From contig NZ_LMHV01000012.1 in assembly GCF_001429725.1 (NCBI RefSeq), positions 248,875 through 312,874 on the forward strand: 64,000 bases of DNA, given 5' to 3'. The DNA comes from Rhizobium sp. Root708. Lineage in GTDB: Bacteria; Pseudomonadota; Alphaproteobacteria; Rhizobiales; Rhizobiaceae. Below, in pieces: positions 37,844 to 48,693 of the stretch; the first letter of the stretch is position 1, and each line of letters opens with the position of its first letter. The notes beneath the pieces are model-generated. The model had not been told where the DNA came from. It searched no databases and saw only the letters and a program-made list of their open reading frames with translations. The translations under genes and the position numbers were made by a program.

Positions 37844-38533
37844 ATGATCCAGACGACATTCACCGACCGTGCCGTAATGGCGGAACTCGTGGCGAAGATG
37901 CTCTGGGAGATCAAGGCGGTGCACTTCAATGCCGCACAGCCTTACAAGTTCGCCTCCGGCATGGCGAGCCCGGTCTATATCGATTGCCGCAAGCTGCTCT
38001 CCTTCCCGCGCGTCCGTTCGACCGTGATGGATTTTGCCGCGAGCGTCGTGCTGCGCGAAGCCGGTTTCGAGCAGTTCGATTGCATTGCCGGTGGCGAGAC
38101 CGCGGGCATTCCCTTCGCAGCCCTGCTCGCCGATCGCCTCAGCCTGCCGATGATCTATGTCCGCAAGCAGCCGAAGGGCCACGGCCGCAACGCGCAGATC
38201 GAAGGCAACATGCCTGAGGGTTCGCGCGTCCTCGTCATCGAGGACCTGACGACGGCCGGCGGCAGCATGTTCAAGTTCATCGATGCCGTCAGGTCTGCCG
38301 GCGGTGTCGTCGATCACGGTATCGCGCTGTTCTACTACGGCATTTTCGATGAAGGCGCGCTGCGCTTTGCCGATGGCAAGGTGAAGCTGCACTACATCGC
38401 GACTTGGCGCGATGTGCTGGCTGTTGCCAGGGCGCAGAAGCTGTTCGACGAGAAGACACTGAGCGAAGTCGAGGCCTTCCTCGATGCGCCGCTCGCCTGG
38501 TCGGGACGCAACGGCGGCATTTCATCACTTTGA
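37844..38533 (+). CDS. pyrE: Orotate phosphoribosyltransferase
   Basis: Joins orotate to PRPP to form OMP in pyrimidine synthesis. The 229-aa protein has the PRPP-binding motif [13 protein letters not shown] and the flexible loop [25 protein letters not shown] precedes the ATG. It is followed by frk on the same strand after about 90 bp. Confidence 0.95.
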   Translation: MIQTTFTDRAVMAELVAKMLWEIKAVHFNAAQPYKFASGMASPVYIDCRKLLSFPRVRSTVMDFAASVVLREAGFEQFDCIAGGETAGIPFAALLADRLSLPMIYVRKQPKGHGRNAQIEGNMPEGSRVLVIEDLTTAGGSMFKFIDAVRSAGGVVDHGIALFYYGIFDEGALRFADGKVKLHYIATWRDVLAVARAQKLFDEKTLSEVEAFLDAPLAWSGRNGGISSL

Positions 38534-38624
38534 ATGAAGAATTACGTCGCGGCGCTTTGCTTTTGCCACGAAATTATCTAATCGATTTGAACATCGATGG
38601 ATCGCAATGCCTTGGGAGGCCGGA

Positions 38625-39551
38625 ATGATTTTGTGCTGTGGCGAAGCGCTGATTGACATGTTGCCGCGGGAGACGACGCTCGGCGAAAAGGGCTTTGCTC
38701 CTTACGCCGGCGGTGCGATCTTCAATACGGCAATTGCTCTCGGACGCCTCAACATTCCGACCGCCTTCTTCACCGGCCTTGCCGATGACATGATGGGCGA
38801 AATCCTGCGCGATACGCTGAAGGCGAGCAACGTCGATTTCAGCCTGTGCGCGATCACACCGCGTCCGTCGACGGTCGCCTTCGTCAAGCTCGTCAATGGC
38901 CAGGCGACCTATGCCTTCTATGACGAGGGCACAGCCGGTCGCATGATCACAATCGACGATCTGCCCGCGCTCGGCGACGATTGCGAAGCGCTGCATTTCG
39001 GCGCGATTAGCCTGATCCCCAGCCCCTGCGGCGAAACCTATGAGGCGCTGCTCGATCGCGAAGCCGACAAGCGGGTGATCTCGCTCGATCCAAACATCCG
39101 CCCCGGCTTCATCAAGGACAAGAACGCGCACATGGCGCGCATCAAGCGCATGGCCTCCAAGTCCGATATTCTGAAGTTCTCGGATGAGGATCTGGAGTGG
39201 TTCGGCCTCGAGGGCAGCCATGACGATCTCGCGGCCTACTGGCTGAAGCAGGGCGCCAAGCTCGTCGTCATCACCAAGGGTGCCGAAGGCGCGTCGGGCT
39301 ACACCAGCGAACGCAAGGTCACCGTGCCGAGCGAGCGCGTCACCGTCGTCGACACCGTCGGCGCGGGCGACACTTTCGATGCCGGCGTGCTTGCCTCGCT
39401 GAAGGTCGATGATCTCCTGACCAAGGAAAAGGTCGCCTCGCTCAGCGAAAAGGCGTTGCAGAACGCCCTCTCGCTCGGCGCCAAGGCCGCCGCCGTCACC
39501 GTCTCGCGCGCCGGCGCCAATCCCCCTTGGGCGAAGGAAATCGGCCTCTGA
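38625..39551 (+). CDS. frk: Fructokinase (PfkB family)
   Basis: Phosphorylates fructose to fructose-6-phosphate. From ATG 38625 it is 308 aa, with GGGAGG 6 nt upstream. It has the PfkB N-terminal signature (YAGGAIFNTAIALGRL) and the C-terminal DTVGAGDTFDAG with the catalytic aspartate. With FrcBCA (27-30 kb) and Pgi (42 kb) it completes entry of fructose into sugar-phosphate metabolism. A related sugar (for example mannose) cannot be excluded. Confidence 0.9.
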   Translation: MILCCGEALIDMLPRETTLGEKGFAPYAGGAIFNTAIALGRLNIPTAFFTGLADDMMGEILRDTLKASNVDFSLCAITPRPSTVAFVKLVNGQATYAFYDEGTAGRMITIDDLPALGDDCEALHFGAISLIPSPCGETYEALLDREADKRVISLDPNIRPGFIKDKNAHMARIKRMASKSDILKFSDEDLEWFGLEGSHDDLAAYWLKQGAKLVVITKGAEGASGYTSERKVTVPSERVTVVDTVGAGDTFDAGVLASLKVDDLLTKEKVASLSEKALQNALSLGAKAAAVTVSRAGANPPWAKEIGL

Positions 39552-39559
39552 GAGGAGGC

Positions 39560-40360
39560 TTATAGCCGATCGAGAAAGGCGAGCACTTCACGATTGAAGT
39601 GCTCTGGCCGCTGCAGCGGTGCGAAATGGCTGACCTCGGGAAGCAGGATCAGTTCGGCATCGGGAATGCTGCGTGCCAGATAATCGGCGTGCTCGCGCTT
39701 GATGAACTCGTCGTTCTCCCCGAGTACGACCGCGACCGGCACCTTTATGCCTTCGAGGTCGGCTGCCGTATAGTTCGGCTCGCTCGCCATCATTTTCGAC
39801 ACGTCGCCAACGAAACTCTCAAAGGCATCGGGCGTGGCTGAAAGTGCCTGATAGTCTTTCCGATGGCGGCTGAAGCAGCGATCGATCACTGGTGTCGGCT
39901 TGAATTCAAGCGTGCCGCTCGGATCCATGTTGCAGGCGAAGAAGAACACGCCGGAAGCCCGCTCCGGCTGCTTGTCGGCCAGGATCAGTGCGGTACAGGC
40001 ACCGTCACTCCAGCCGACAAGTGCGGCCTTTGCAAGCTCCAGCCGATCCATGACCGCAAGCACATCGTCTGCCATTTGGGTATAATGATACGGACGCTCA
40101 TCGCGCGTGCTGCGACCGTGGCCGCGACTATCGATGACGACAACCTGCCGGCCGGCTGCGACGAGTGCCGGCACCTGATAACCCCAGTTTCCGGCATTAC
40201 CGAGTCCGCCATGCAGCAGGATTACTGCCGGGCCCGAACCGTAGGTCGCATACCAGATGCGCGCGCCGTCATTCTCCACGAAGCCTTCACGTGCCGCCTC
40301 GGGCAGAGGAGCGGCCCCAATCGCTTCGAATGCCACCAGTTCATCGTCCGTCTCGTTCAT
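39560..40360 (-). CDS. Alpha/beta-fold hydrolase
   Basis: A 266-aa hydrolase with oxyanion-loop HGGLGNAGNW, nucleophile elbow GWSDG, acid residue in GENDEF, and His in EVSHFAP. The catalytic triad is complete. The substrate is unknown; esters or lactones are typical. From ATG 40360 GGGAG precedes; a longer frame reads into the neighbouring terminator. It is convergent with frk. Confidence 0.88.
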   Translation of the reverse strand: MNETDDELVAFEAIGAAPLPEAAREGFVENDGARIWYATYGSGPAVILLHGGLGNAGNWGYQVPALVAAGRQVVVIDSRGHGRSTRDERPYHYTQMADDVLAVMDRLELAKAALVGWSDGACTALILADKQPERASGVFFFACNMDPSGTLEFKPTPVIDRCFSRHRKDYQALSATPDAFESFVGDVSKMMASEPNYTAADLEGIKVPVAVVLGENDEFIKREHADYLARSIPDAELILLPEVSHFAPLQRPEHFNREVLAFLDRL

Positions 40361-40424
40361 GCCTCGCTCCCTTATCATTCTGCAATAGAGACGAAGAGAT
40401 GTAGCCCGTTTCGACAGCTTCAAA

Positions 40425-40460
40425 CAAAAAAGCTCACCCACATGGCATGGGCGAGCTCTT
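40425..40460 (-). terminator. Terminator after pgi
   Basis: On the minus strand a GAGCTCGCCCATG / CATGTGGGTGAGCT imperfect stem is followed by six Ts, 24 nt after the pgi stop. Confidence 0.7.
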
Positions 40461-40483
40461 GATGCGTTCTGTTGTGCGCGGGC

Positions 40484-42109
<1,626 letters not shown>

Positions 42110-42194
42110 GGGAGGCTCCTTTGCAGGGCGAGAGGGTCGCGGAAACTATTCGCTTTGTAGGGCGCAAATCAAGTTCGACGACCTGTCGAAACGC

Positions 42195-42223
42195 AAAAAA
42201 GCCATCCGAACAAACGGATGGCT
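42195..42223 (-). terminator. Terminator after fadD
   Basis: A 9-bp stem AGCCATCCG/CGGATGGCT with a 6-nt loop, followed by six Ts on the minus strand, 24 nt after the fadD stop. Confidence 0.88.
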
Positions 42224-42247
42224 CTCAATTTCACGCAATCGTCAAAA

Positions 42248-43948
42248 TTAACCGCGCAGATCCTTGCGCAGGATCTTTCCCACAGGCGTCTTCGGCAACT
42301 CGGTGCGGAATTCGATGAAACGCGGGCGCTTGTAGTTGGTGAGGTTCGCCGCGCAGTGCGTCTTCACGTCGGCCTCCGTGAGCGTCGGGTCCTTACGCAC
42401 CACGAAGAGCTTGACGGCCTCGCCGGAATGCCCGTCGGGGATACCGACAGCCGCCGCCTCGAGAATGCCGGGATGCATTGCCGCCACTTCCTCGATCTCG
42501 TTCGGATAGACGTTGAAGCCGGAGACCAGGATCATGTCCTTCTTCCGGTCGACGATCTTGGTGTAGCCGCGCGCATCCATGAAGCCCATGTCGCCGCTGC
42601 GGAAATAGCCGTCCGGTGTCATCACGCGGGCGGTTTCCTCCGGCTTGTTCCAATAGCCGGCCATCACCTGTGGACCGCGGATGCAGATCTCTCCGATCTC
42701 GCCGAGCGGCAGCGAATTGCCGTCCTCGTCGCGAATGTCGAGCTCGGTCGAGGGGACAGGCAGGCCGATCGAGCCGGTGAACTCGGCCGAGTCGAAGCGG
42801 TTCGCGGTGGCGACCGGCGACGTCTCCGAGAGCCCGTAGCCCTCGGTGATATGAGAGCCGGTGATCTTCATCCAGCGCTCTGCGACCGGCCGCTGCACCG
42901 CCATACCGCCACCGAGCGACATCACGACGGAGGAAAAGTCGAGCTTGGCGAAATCGGCATTGTTCATCAGCGCATTGAAGAGCGTGTTGAGGCCAGGGAA
43001 GATATGAACCTTCACCTTGCCGAACTCCTTGACCAGGGCCGGAATATCGCGCGGGTTGGCGACGAGGATATTATGGGCGCCAAGCGACATGCCCATCAGC
43101 GAATTCACCGTCAATGCGAAGATGTGATAGAGCGGCAGCGCACAGAGGAAGTTCAGAACATCAGGGCGCGGCTTGTTGTCGAAGGCCGATTGCAGCCAGA
43201 GTTCGAGCTGCAGCTTGTTGGAGAGCAGGTTCCTGTGCGTCAGCATCGCGCCCTTGGCAACGCCGGTCGTGCCGCCGGTATATTGCAGGAAGGCGATGTC
43301 GTCGCCCTTGAGGCTCGTGGGCTTCAAGGTCTTGCCGGCACCTTCGCCGAGCACCTGCTTGAACGTCCTGTGCTGTGGGATCGACCAGGACGGGACGAGC
43401 TTCTTCACTTTCCGCACGAGTAGATTGACGATCAGCCCCTTGGCACCCAGCATCTCGCCAAGCGACGTGACGACGACATGGCGCACATCGGTCTTGACCA
43501 GTACCTGCTCGACCGTGCGGGCGAAATTCTCGAGTACGAAGATGGCTTTGGCGCCGGAGTCGCGCAGCTGGTGTTCGAGCTCGCGGGGCGTGTAGAGCGG
43601 GTTGACATTCACGACCACGAAGCCGGCCCGCAGGATACCATAAACGGCGACCGGATTTTGCAGCACGTTCGGCATCATGACCGCGACGCGATCACCCTTT
43701 TCTAGGCCGATGCTCTGCAGCCAAGCCGCGATCTTGCGCGTCTGGCTTTCAAGATTGCCGTAGGTCAGGGACTTGCCCATGCTGGAGAATGCAGTGCGGT
43801 TGGCGTAGCGCCCACAGGATTTCTCGAGCAGTTCCGCCAGCGATTCGTATTCCAATGCGGGGAGTTCTGCCGGTACGCTGTTGGGATAGGTCGCAAGCCA
43901 GGGCTTTTCGGGCTTCGCACCGTCTGGATGGACGGAAATGCTGTTCAT
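42248..43948 (-). CDS. fadD: Long-chain fatty-acid-CoA ligase
   Basis: Activates fatty acids to acyl-CoA with ATP at the inner membrane. From ATG 43948 it is 566 aa, with GGGAGAGAG upstream. It has the AMP-binding P-loop YTGGTTGVAKGAM, the motif TEGYGLSETSP, and the C-terminal KTPVGKILRKDL with the catalytic lysine. A 23-residue longer frame reads into non-coding DNA. A palindrome covers its promoter. Confidence 0.94.
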   Translation of the reverse strand: MNSISVHPDGAKPEKPWLATYPNSVPAELPALEYESLAELLEKSCGRYANRTAFSSMGKSLTYGNLESQTRKIAAWLQSIGLEKGDRVAVMMPNVLQNPVAVYGILRAGFVVVNVNPLYTPRELEHQLRDSGAKAIFVLENFARTVEQVLVKTDVRHVVVTSLGEMLGAKGLIVNLLVRKVKKLVPSWSIPQHRTFKQVLGEGAGKTLKPTSLKGDDIAFLQYTGGTTGVAKGAMLTHRNLLSNKLQLELWLQSAFDNKPRPDVLNFLCALPLYHIFALTVNSLMGMSLGAHNILVANPRDIPALVKEFGKVKVHIFPGLNTLFNALMNNADFAKLDFSSVVMSLGGGMAVQRPVAERWMKITGSHITEGYGLSETSPVATANRFDSAEFTGSIGLPVPSTELDIRDEDGNSLPLGEIGEICIRGPQVMAGYWNKPEETARVMTPDGYFRSGDMGFMDARGYTKIVDRKKDMILVSGFNVYPNEIEEVAAMHPGILEAAAVGIPDGHSGEAVKLFVVRKDPTLTEADVKTHCAANLTNYKRPRFIEFRTELPKTPVGKILRKDLRG

Positions 43949-44062
43949 CGTGTCTCTCTCCCTGTCGCCGCCGGCCGGTGCCACCGGCAAGCCGTTGGAC
44001 GATCCTCCATCTTCCAACGCAGCAGCTTATGTCATCGCCTGAATGGTTCAAGCTGGAATAGA

Positions 44063-44090
44063 GTTATACTAACCTTGACGTAAACGTCAA
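44063..44090 (-). promoter_or_regulatory. fadD: fadD promoter with overlapping palindromic operator
   Basis: On the minus strand TTGACG (44085-44090) and TATAAC (44063-44068) are 16 nt apart. A palindrome TTGACGT-AA-ACGTCAA (44075-44090) covers the -35 box and spacer. It resembles operators of MerR-family LiuR/AcdR-like regulators of acyl-CoA and branched-chain catabolism. The regulator is not in this window. Confidence 0.6.
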
Positions 44091-44194
44091 TATTCGTCCA
44101 CCTGCGCTTTCTCGCGTCGGATCGGGAACCATGAGTGTGGGGCGACGTTCTGAATTTGTGGACCAACCACGAGGAAACAATAAGGAGGTGCACA

Positions 44195-44587
44195 ATGCTG
44201 CATCAGGACGCTGACAAGACCCGCCGTGACCCCAACGTGAAGGATACGCCGACGCTAATTGCCAGCGACCGCGTGGAAGGCACACGCGTGTATGGGGCTG
44301 ATGGCAAGCATATCGGCTCCATTGAACGATTGATCCTCGGCAAGCAGGATGGACGCGTGGCCTACGCCGTGCTCAGTTTCGGCGGGTTCATGGGCATCGG
44401 CCACGATCACTATCCACTGCCGTGGGAAAAGCTGACCTATGATACCCAGCTTGACGGCTACCGCATCGACCTGACGAAAGAGCAGATCGAAGGCGCGCCA
44501 AGCTATTCGGACGACGATGACAGCTGGTACAACGACAATGGCCGCCGGGTCTACGACTACTATGGCGTGCCGCCCTACTGGATGTAA
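44195..44587 (+). CDS. PRC-barrel domain protein
   Basis: A 130-aa soluble protein with one PRC-barrel (about 25-105: LIASDRVEGTRVYGADGKHIGSIERLI, which continues to HYPLPWEKLTYD). An acidic, Tyr-rich tail follows (SYSDDDDSWYND, then YYGVPPYWM). Related proteins are widespread in rhizobia and often stress-induced; no biochemical role is known. AAGGAGGTG before the ATG is a full Shine-Dalgarno sequence, so high translation is expected. A longer frame from 44135 would bury that site. Confidence 0.88.
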   Translation: MLHQDADKTRRDPNVKDTPTLIASDRVEGTRVYGADGKHIGSIERLILGKQDGRVAYAVLSFGGFMGIGHDHYPLPWEKLTYDTQLDGYRIDLTKEQIEGAPSYSDDDDSWYNDNGRRVYDYYGVPPYWM

Positions 44588-44648
44588 CGTTATTCGCACG
44601 GCGAAAACGGCGGGCCCCGGCGGCCACCGTTGAGCCTTCGCCACCAAG

Positions 44649-44674
44649 ACCTCCGGCGGAAGCCGGAGGTTTTT
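44649..44674 (+). terminator. Terminator after the PRC-barrel gene
   Basis: A 9-bp perfect stem ACCTCCGGC/GCCGGAGGT with a GGAA loop and a T run. Confidence 0.85.
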
Positions 44675-44700
44675 GATACAGCAGGTATCCGGACCGCGAA

Positions 44701-44925
44701 TTACTTGTCCTCGTCGCAGTCCTGTATCTCGCAGATTTCGTCGGTGCGCGCTGTGCACTCATCTAGTGCGCGATCTTCCGCATCGCCTCTCCTGTTGAAG
44801 TCATAGCTATACCCATAAGCGTTGCCGCTGTCTGAGGTTGCGATGCATCCCCATGCAAAGGCATTGGAGACGGGAGCGGCCACGCAGAGCGCGCAGGCCG
44901 CCGCAGCGAGTACAGTCATTCTCAT
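44701..44925 (-). CDS. Small exported DUF4189-like protein
   Basis: A 74-aa protein with a signal peptide (1-24, ending SNAFA). Its short domain (WGCIATSDSGNAYGYSYDF, then DRALDECTARTDEICEI) resembles the DUF4189 fold, with four cysteines that could form two disulphides. It is shorter than most members. AGAGGA lies before the ATG. Function unknown. Confidence 0.7.
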   Translation of the reverse strand: MRMTVLAAAACALCVAAPVSNAFAWGCIATSDSGNAYGYSYDFNRRGDAEDRALDECTARTDEICEIQDCDEDK

Positions 44926-45040
44926 TGGCGGTCCTCTGGAGCGTTTATATCCGGCCCCAGTAGCAGCTTCAGTCTTAAGCCATCAGCAACAGCATCGGCC
45001 CATTTTTGGGGTCAATCGTGCTTCCGAAGAAAGAGCTCTC

Positions 45041-47491
45041 TTAGCCCTGCGTCACAAGGTCGTTTGCACACCGCAGCACGGTCCCGGGCGTGATGTCTGC
45101 CGCCGAGATGCTCCTTGCCGTAGTGACCCGGAACACATGGCTTTCACCCGGCAGCAGCGTGACCAGCATCGAATCCACCACCGCATCGGGATCGAGGCGG
45201 TCCACCATCAGGCAGAGGTCCTTCAGGAAAGAGACCGCCGTGAACCTGACATGATAACCCTCATCGGTTTTAATCACGGAAACCGTAAATTCGGGCTTCG
45301 GCAGCTTGAGATCGATGTCCTCGACGAAATAGTGGAACGCGCGTCGGTCGAGCATCTGCACCACGATGAGTTCGTCGTCGGCATCATCAGGCGTGGCGAT
45401 ATCCGCCGGTAGCGGAAACGCCTTTGCCTCGAAGCGGTCGCATAGAAGCCGCCAGAACTCGAACTCCGCAATCACCGTGCCGTCGAGTTTCAACCGCTGG
45501 CCACTGATCTTGGCGCGCCAGAACAGCGTCCGTTCATTCACTGCCACGGCAGCAAGGCCGTTGTCGCGCGGCTGGATCGTCAGCAGCCTCGGATCGAAGG
45601 CCTGCTGCATCGCATACCACAGCGGCTTCCGCCGTCCCGCCGAGTCGAGTGCCGCCCAGGAGGTCACCGGCCAGCAATCATTGAACTGCCAGACGACGGC
45701 GCCCTTGCAGACATCCCGGTGCGAGCGCATGTGCTCGATCGCGAAGCGGATGGCGCGCGCCTGGTTGAGTTGCGTTGCGAAATGCCAGGCGTCCATCGTC
45801 TGCGGCACCGGCAGATGCCCGGCGAGCCCGCGGATCAGCTTGTCGTTGCCTTGTGTTGCCTTCTGATGGTGGAACACGCCGTTCGAAACGGGCGTCAGCG
45901 GCGCGTCATGCACGCTCTCTTCGATCGTCGCCCAGTTCGGCGGCGCCTGCCAGCCGAATTCCGAGCAGAAGCGCGGGATGTAGTTGCGATAGACCTCGTA
46001 ACCGACATCGTTCCAGACGTCCCAGATGTGCTTGCAGCCGTGCTCGTCCGCGTTCGGCTCGATCTCCATCGTCCCGGAATAGGGGCTGCCGGGATAGTAG
46101 GGCCGATCCGGATCGAGTTCGGCGCAGAGCTTGGGCAGAACATCGAGATAGTAACCGAGCCCCCAGCTGACGCCATCCTTGATGATCGGTCGCCAGCCCC
46201 ATTCGTCGAAGCCCCAGATATTCTCGTTGTTGCCGTTCCAGACGATCAGCGACGCATGCGGCATCAGGCGCACGACGTTGTCGCGCACCTCTGCTTCGAC
46301 CTCGCCGCGCAACGGTTCTTCTTCCGGATAGGAGGCGCAGGCAAACAGGAAGTCCTGCCAGACGAGCATCCCTGCGCGGTCGCAGGCCTCGTAGAAGTCG
46401 TCGCGCTCGAAGATGCCACCGCCCCAGACGCGCAGCAGGTTGATGTTCGCAGCCTTTGCCTCCTCGATCCGCGAGACATAACGCTCGGCGGTCACCCGCG
46501 ACGGGAAGCAATCATCCGGAATCCAGTTCGCGCCGCAGAGGAAAAGCGGCACGTCGTTGATGACGAAGGTGAAGGCCGAGCCGTGTTCGTCCGGTGCCGT
46601 ATCGAGCCGAACCGAACGGAAGCCGATCTCTTTCGAATAGCTGTCGAGTAAGTCATCGCTTACGGCGTCACGCAATTCGATCAGCAGCGGATAGAGCGGT
46701 TGGGCGCCAAGATGATGCGGCCACCAGATCTGCGGCGAGGCAACAGTCAGCTGGAACTCGACCGCATCAGTTCCTTCCGTGAACTCGGCGACATGACGGA
46801 CGCCGGCAATGGTTGCGACAAGCTTTGCCGGAACGCCATCGTGGCGCTCGACGCTTGCACGAACGGTCACGCGCCCGTCGGCGCCGGCAAGCGTTGCGGA
46901 TACCCGCGTTTCCGCAAGTCGCACCCGCTCCCAGCTTTCCAGCCGCACCGGCTTCCAGATCCCCGCCGTCACCAGCGTCGGACCCCAGTCCCAGCCGAAG
47001 TTGCAGGCCATCTTGCGCATCAGATTGCCTGGACCGGGATAGTTGTTCGGCCGGTAGCCGTAATGCGCCTCCATCTCGGCGCCGTAGGCATAGGCAGAGC
47101 GGAAGGTCACGACCAGCTCGTTCGCCCCTTCTTTCAGCCGCTCCGACACGTCGAAGCGATAGGTGCGGTGCATGTTGAAGGTTCGGCCAAGCTCTTCGCC
47201 GTTCAGCACGATCGTCGCGACCGTATCGAGGCCTTCGAACACAAGTTCCTGGACCTTCCCGGCGTCAGGCGATCCATCGAAGCTGCAGCGATAGGTCCAG
47301 TCTTCCTTGCCGATCCAGTCGCTGGTGATCTCGTTGACGTCGAGATAGGGATCGGGGATGAGCCGGTTGGCGAGCAGGTCGAGATGCACGCAGCCGGGCA
47401 CCTGTGCTGGGATTTCAGCCGGCAGGTCGCGGCGGCCTGTAACGTTGCAGGAGAGCGTCCAGCCCCGGTTCAGTTTGGTCTTTTCGATCAT
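45041..47491 (-). CDS. Beta-mannosidase (GH2)
   Basis: Removes beta-linked mannose from oligosaccharide ends. The 816-aa protein has the GH2 sugar-binding N-terminal domain (RGWTLSCN), an immunoglobulin-like domain, and a TIM barrel with acid/base Glu423 in WNGNNENIWG and nucleophile Glu511 in FCSEFGWQ. It has no signal peptide, so it acts in the cytoplasm on imported oligosaccharides. It follows the VOC gene by 9 nt and is probably co-transcribed with it. Confidence 0.92.
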   Translation of the reverse strand: MIEKTKLNRGWTLSCNVTGRRDLPAEIPAQVPGCVHLDLLANRLIPDPYLDVNEITSDWIGKEDWTYRCSFDGSPDAGKVQELVFEGLDTVATIVLNGEELGRTFNMHRTYRFDVSERLKEGANELVVTFRSAYAYGAEMEAHYGYRPNNYPGPGNLMRKMACNFGWDWGPTLVTAGIWKPVRLESWERVRLAETRVSATLAGADGRVTVRASVERHDGVPAKLVATIAGVRHVAEFTEGTDAVEFQLTVASPQIWWPHHLGAQPLYPLLIELRDAVSDDLLDSYSKEIGFRSVRLDTAPDEHGSAFTFVINDVPLFLCGANWIPDDCFPSRVTAERYVSRIEEAKAANINLLRVWGGGIFERDDFYEACDRAGMLVWQDFLFACASYPEEEPLRGEVEAEVRDNVVRLMPHASLIVWNGNNENIWGFDEWGWRPIIKDGVSWGLGYYLDVLPKLCAELDPDRPYYPGSPYSGTMEIEPNADEHGCKHIWDVWNDVGYEVYRNYIPRFCSEFGWQAPPNWATIEESVHDAPLTPVSNGVFHHQKATQGNDKLIRGLAGHLPVPQTMDAWHFATQLNQARAIRFAIEHMRSHRDVCKGAVVWQFNDCWPVTSWAALDSAGRRKPLWYAMQQAFDPRLLTIQPRDNGLAAVAVNERTLFWRAKISGQRLKLDGTVIAEFEFWRLLCDRFEAKAFPLPADIATPDDADDELIVVQMLDRRAFHYFVEDIDLKLPKPEFTVSVIKTDEGYHVRFTAVSFLKDLCLMVDRLDPDAVVDSMLVTLLPGESHVFRVTTARSISAADITPGTVLRCANDLVTQG

Positions 47492-47500
47492 GGGAAACTC

Positions 47501-47896
47501 TTAGAGATAACGGCCGTGGCGCTGCAGGACTTCGATCTTGTAGCCGTCGGGATCGGTGATGAAGAAGAACAGCGCCAGCAGCTTGCCGTCGCGGTTGAGC
47601 TCGGCGATCTTGCCGGGATTGAGGCCGGCCTCCGTCAGACGCTTGTGTTCCGGCGCGATTTCCTCGACCGACAGCGCAAGGTGGCCGTAGCCGTTGCCGA
47701 GATCATAGGGCTCGGTGCGCCCCTTGTTGACCGTCAGTTCCAGCTCGAAGCCGGTTTCCCCGTTGCTCATGTAGATCAGCGTGAAGGTATCGAAGTCGAT
47801 GCGATCGGCGACCTTGAGGCCGAACACCTTGCCGTAGAACTCGACCGATCGCGCCTCCTCGAGAACGCGGATCATGGAGTGGATCATCTTGGCCAA
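47501..47896 (-). CDS. gloA: Glyoxalase I-family protein (lactoylglutathione lyase)
   Basis: A 131-aa VOC protein like glyoxalase I, which converts the methylglyoxal-glutathione adduct to lactoylglutathione. The metal ligands His, Glu, His and Glu are present: IHSMIRV, FELELTV, GHLALSV, YKIEVLQ. It lies 9 nt before the beta-mannosidase and 47 nt after the transporter permease gene, suggesting co-transcription. Confidence 0.85.
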   Translation of the reverse strand: MAKMIHSMIRVLEEARSVEFYGKVFGLKVADRIDFDTFTLIYMSNGETGFELELTVNKGRTEPYDLGNGYGHLALSVEEIAPEHKRLTEAGLNPGKIAELNRDGKLLALFFFITDPDGYKIEVLQRHGRYL

Positions 47897-47943
47897 GGCT
47901 GCCTCCCATTGCCGATATCACGGCAGCCTTGGTAGCCGCCGCC

Positions 47944-48693
47944 TCATGCCGGGCGCAAGCCAATTCTTTGCGTGATGATGTTTTCGACGAGCCCCATCGC
48001 ATCGTAGATCAGGACCGCCATCAGCCCGACGATCAGGCCGCCTTGCAGGATGAAGGCCGTGTTGTCGGAGTTCAGTCCGGCGATGATGACTTCACCGAGC
48101 CCCTTGGCCGCAACGGTGGAGCCGATGGTGGCGGTCCCGATGTTGATGACGGTCGCTATCTTCAGCCCCTCCACGATCAGCGGCAAGGCAAGCGGCAGCT
48201 CGACGCGAAAGAGTTTCTGCGGTCCGTTCATGCCCATCCCGTCGGCGGCGTCCAATACCGAGGAGGGAACCTGTCGCAGGCCGGAGATCGTATTCTCGAA
48301 GATCGGCAGCAGACCGTAGAGGAAGAGCGCGATCAGCGTTGGCTGCGCGCCGAAGCCGGTGGCGGGAACCGCAAGCGCCAGCACGGCGACCGGAGGAAAG
48401 GTCTGCCCCGCATTGGCGATGGCGCGCGATAGCGGCAGGAAATCGGCGCCGCTCGGGCGCGTCACGAAGATCCCGCCGATGACTGCGACGAGCGCGCTTG
48501 CGAAGATGGAAATCGCCACGAGCTCCAGATGACCCGCCGCAAGCCAGGCCAGGCTGTTCTGCCTATAGATCGCGGGAGCACCGTTCTTGGTCAGCGGCTC
48601 CAGCAGAAACGACAGCCACTCGGTTTTGAACAGCAACACGAGCAGCAGCAGAAGCGCGAGTGCGCGAAAGAGGTTCGTAGCAATCAGCTTCAT
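47944..48693 (-). CDS. yehW: Osmoprotectant ABC transporter permease (YehW type)
   Basis: A 249-aa permease with about six membrane helices and the EAA-like loop NGPQKLFRVELPLALPLI. It is the smaller permease of a YehWXY-OsmF importer for glycine betaine, choline or related solutes. It overlaps the ATPase gene by 4 nt. Sizes and order of the four genes match E. coli yehZYXW. Confidence 0.9.
   Translation of the reverse strand: MKLIATNLFRALALLLLLVLLFKTEWLSFLLEPLTKNGAPAIYRQNSLAWLAAGHLELVAISIFASALVAVIGGIFVTRPSGADFLPLSRAIANAGQTFPPVAVLALAVPATGFGAQPTLIALFLYGLLPIFENTISGLRQVPSSVLDAADGMGMNGPQKLFRVELPLALPLIVEGLKIATVINIGTATIGSTVAAKGLGEVIIAGLNSDNTAFILQGGLIVGLMAVLIYDAMGLVENIITQRIGLRPA

Noticed and set aside
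36743-38392. A 549-codon open frame on the minus strand.
   Set aside because: It runs through pyrE in antisense and the DUF4010 gene out of frame; no coherent domain.
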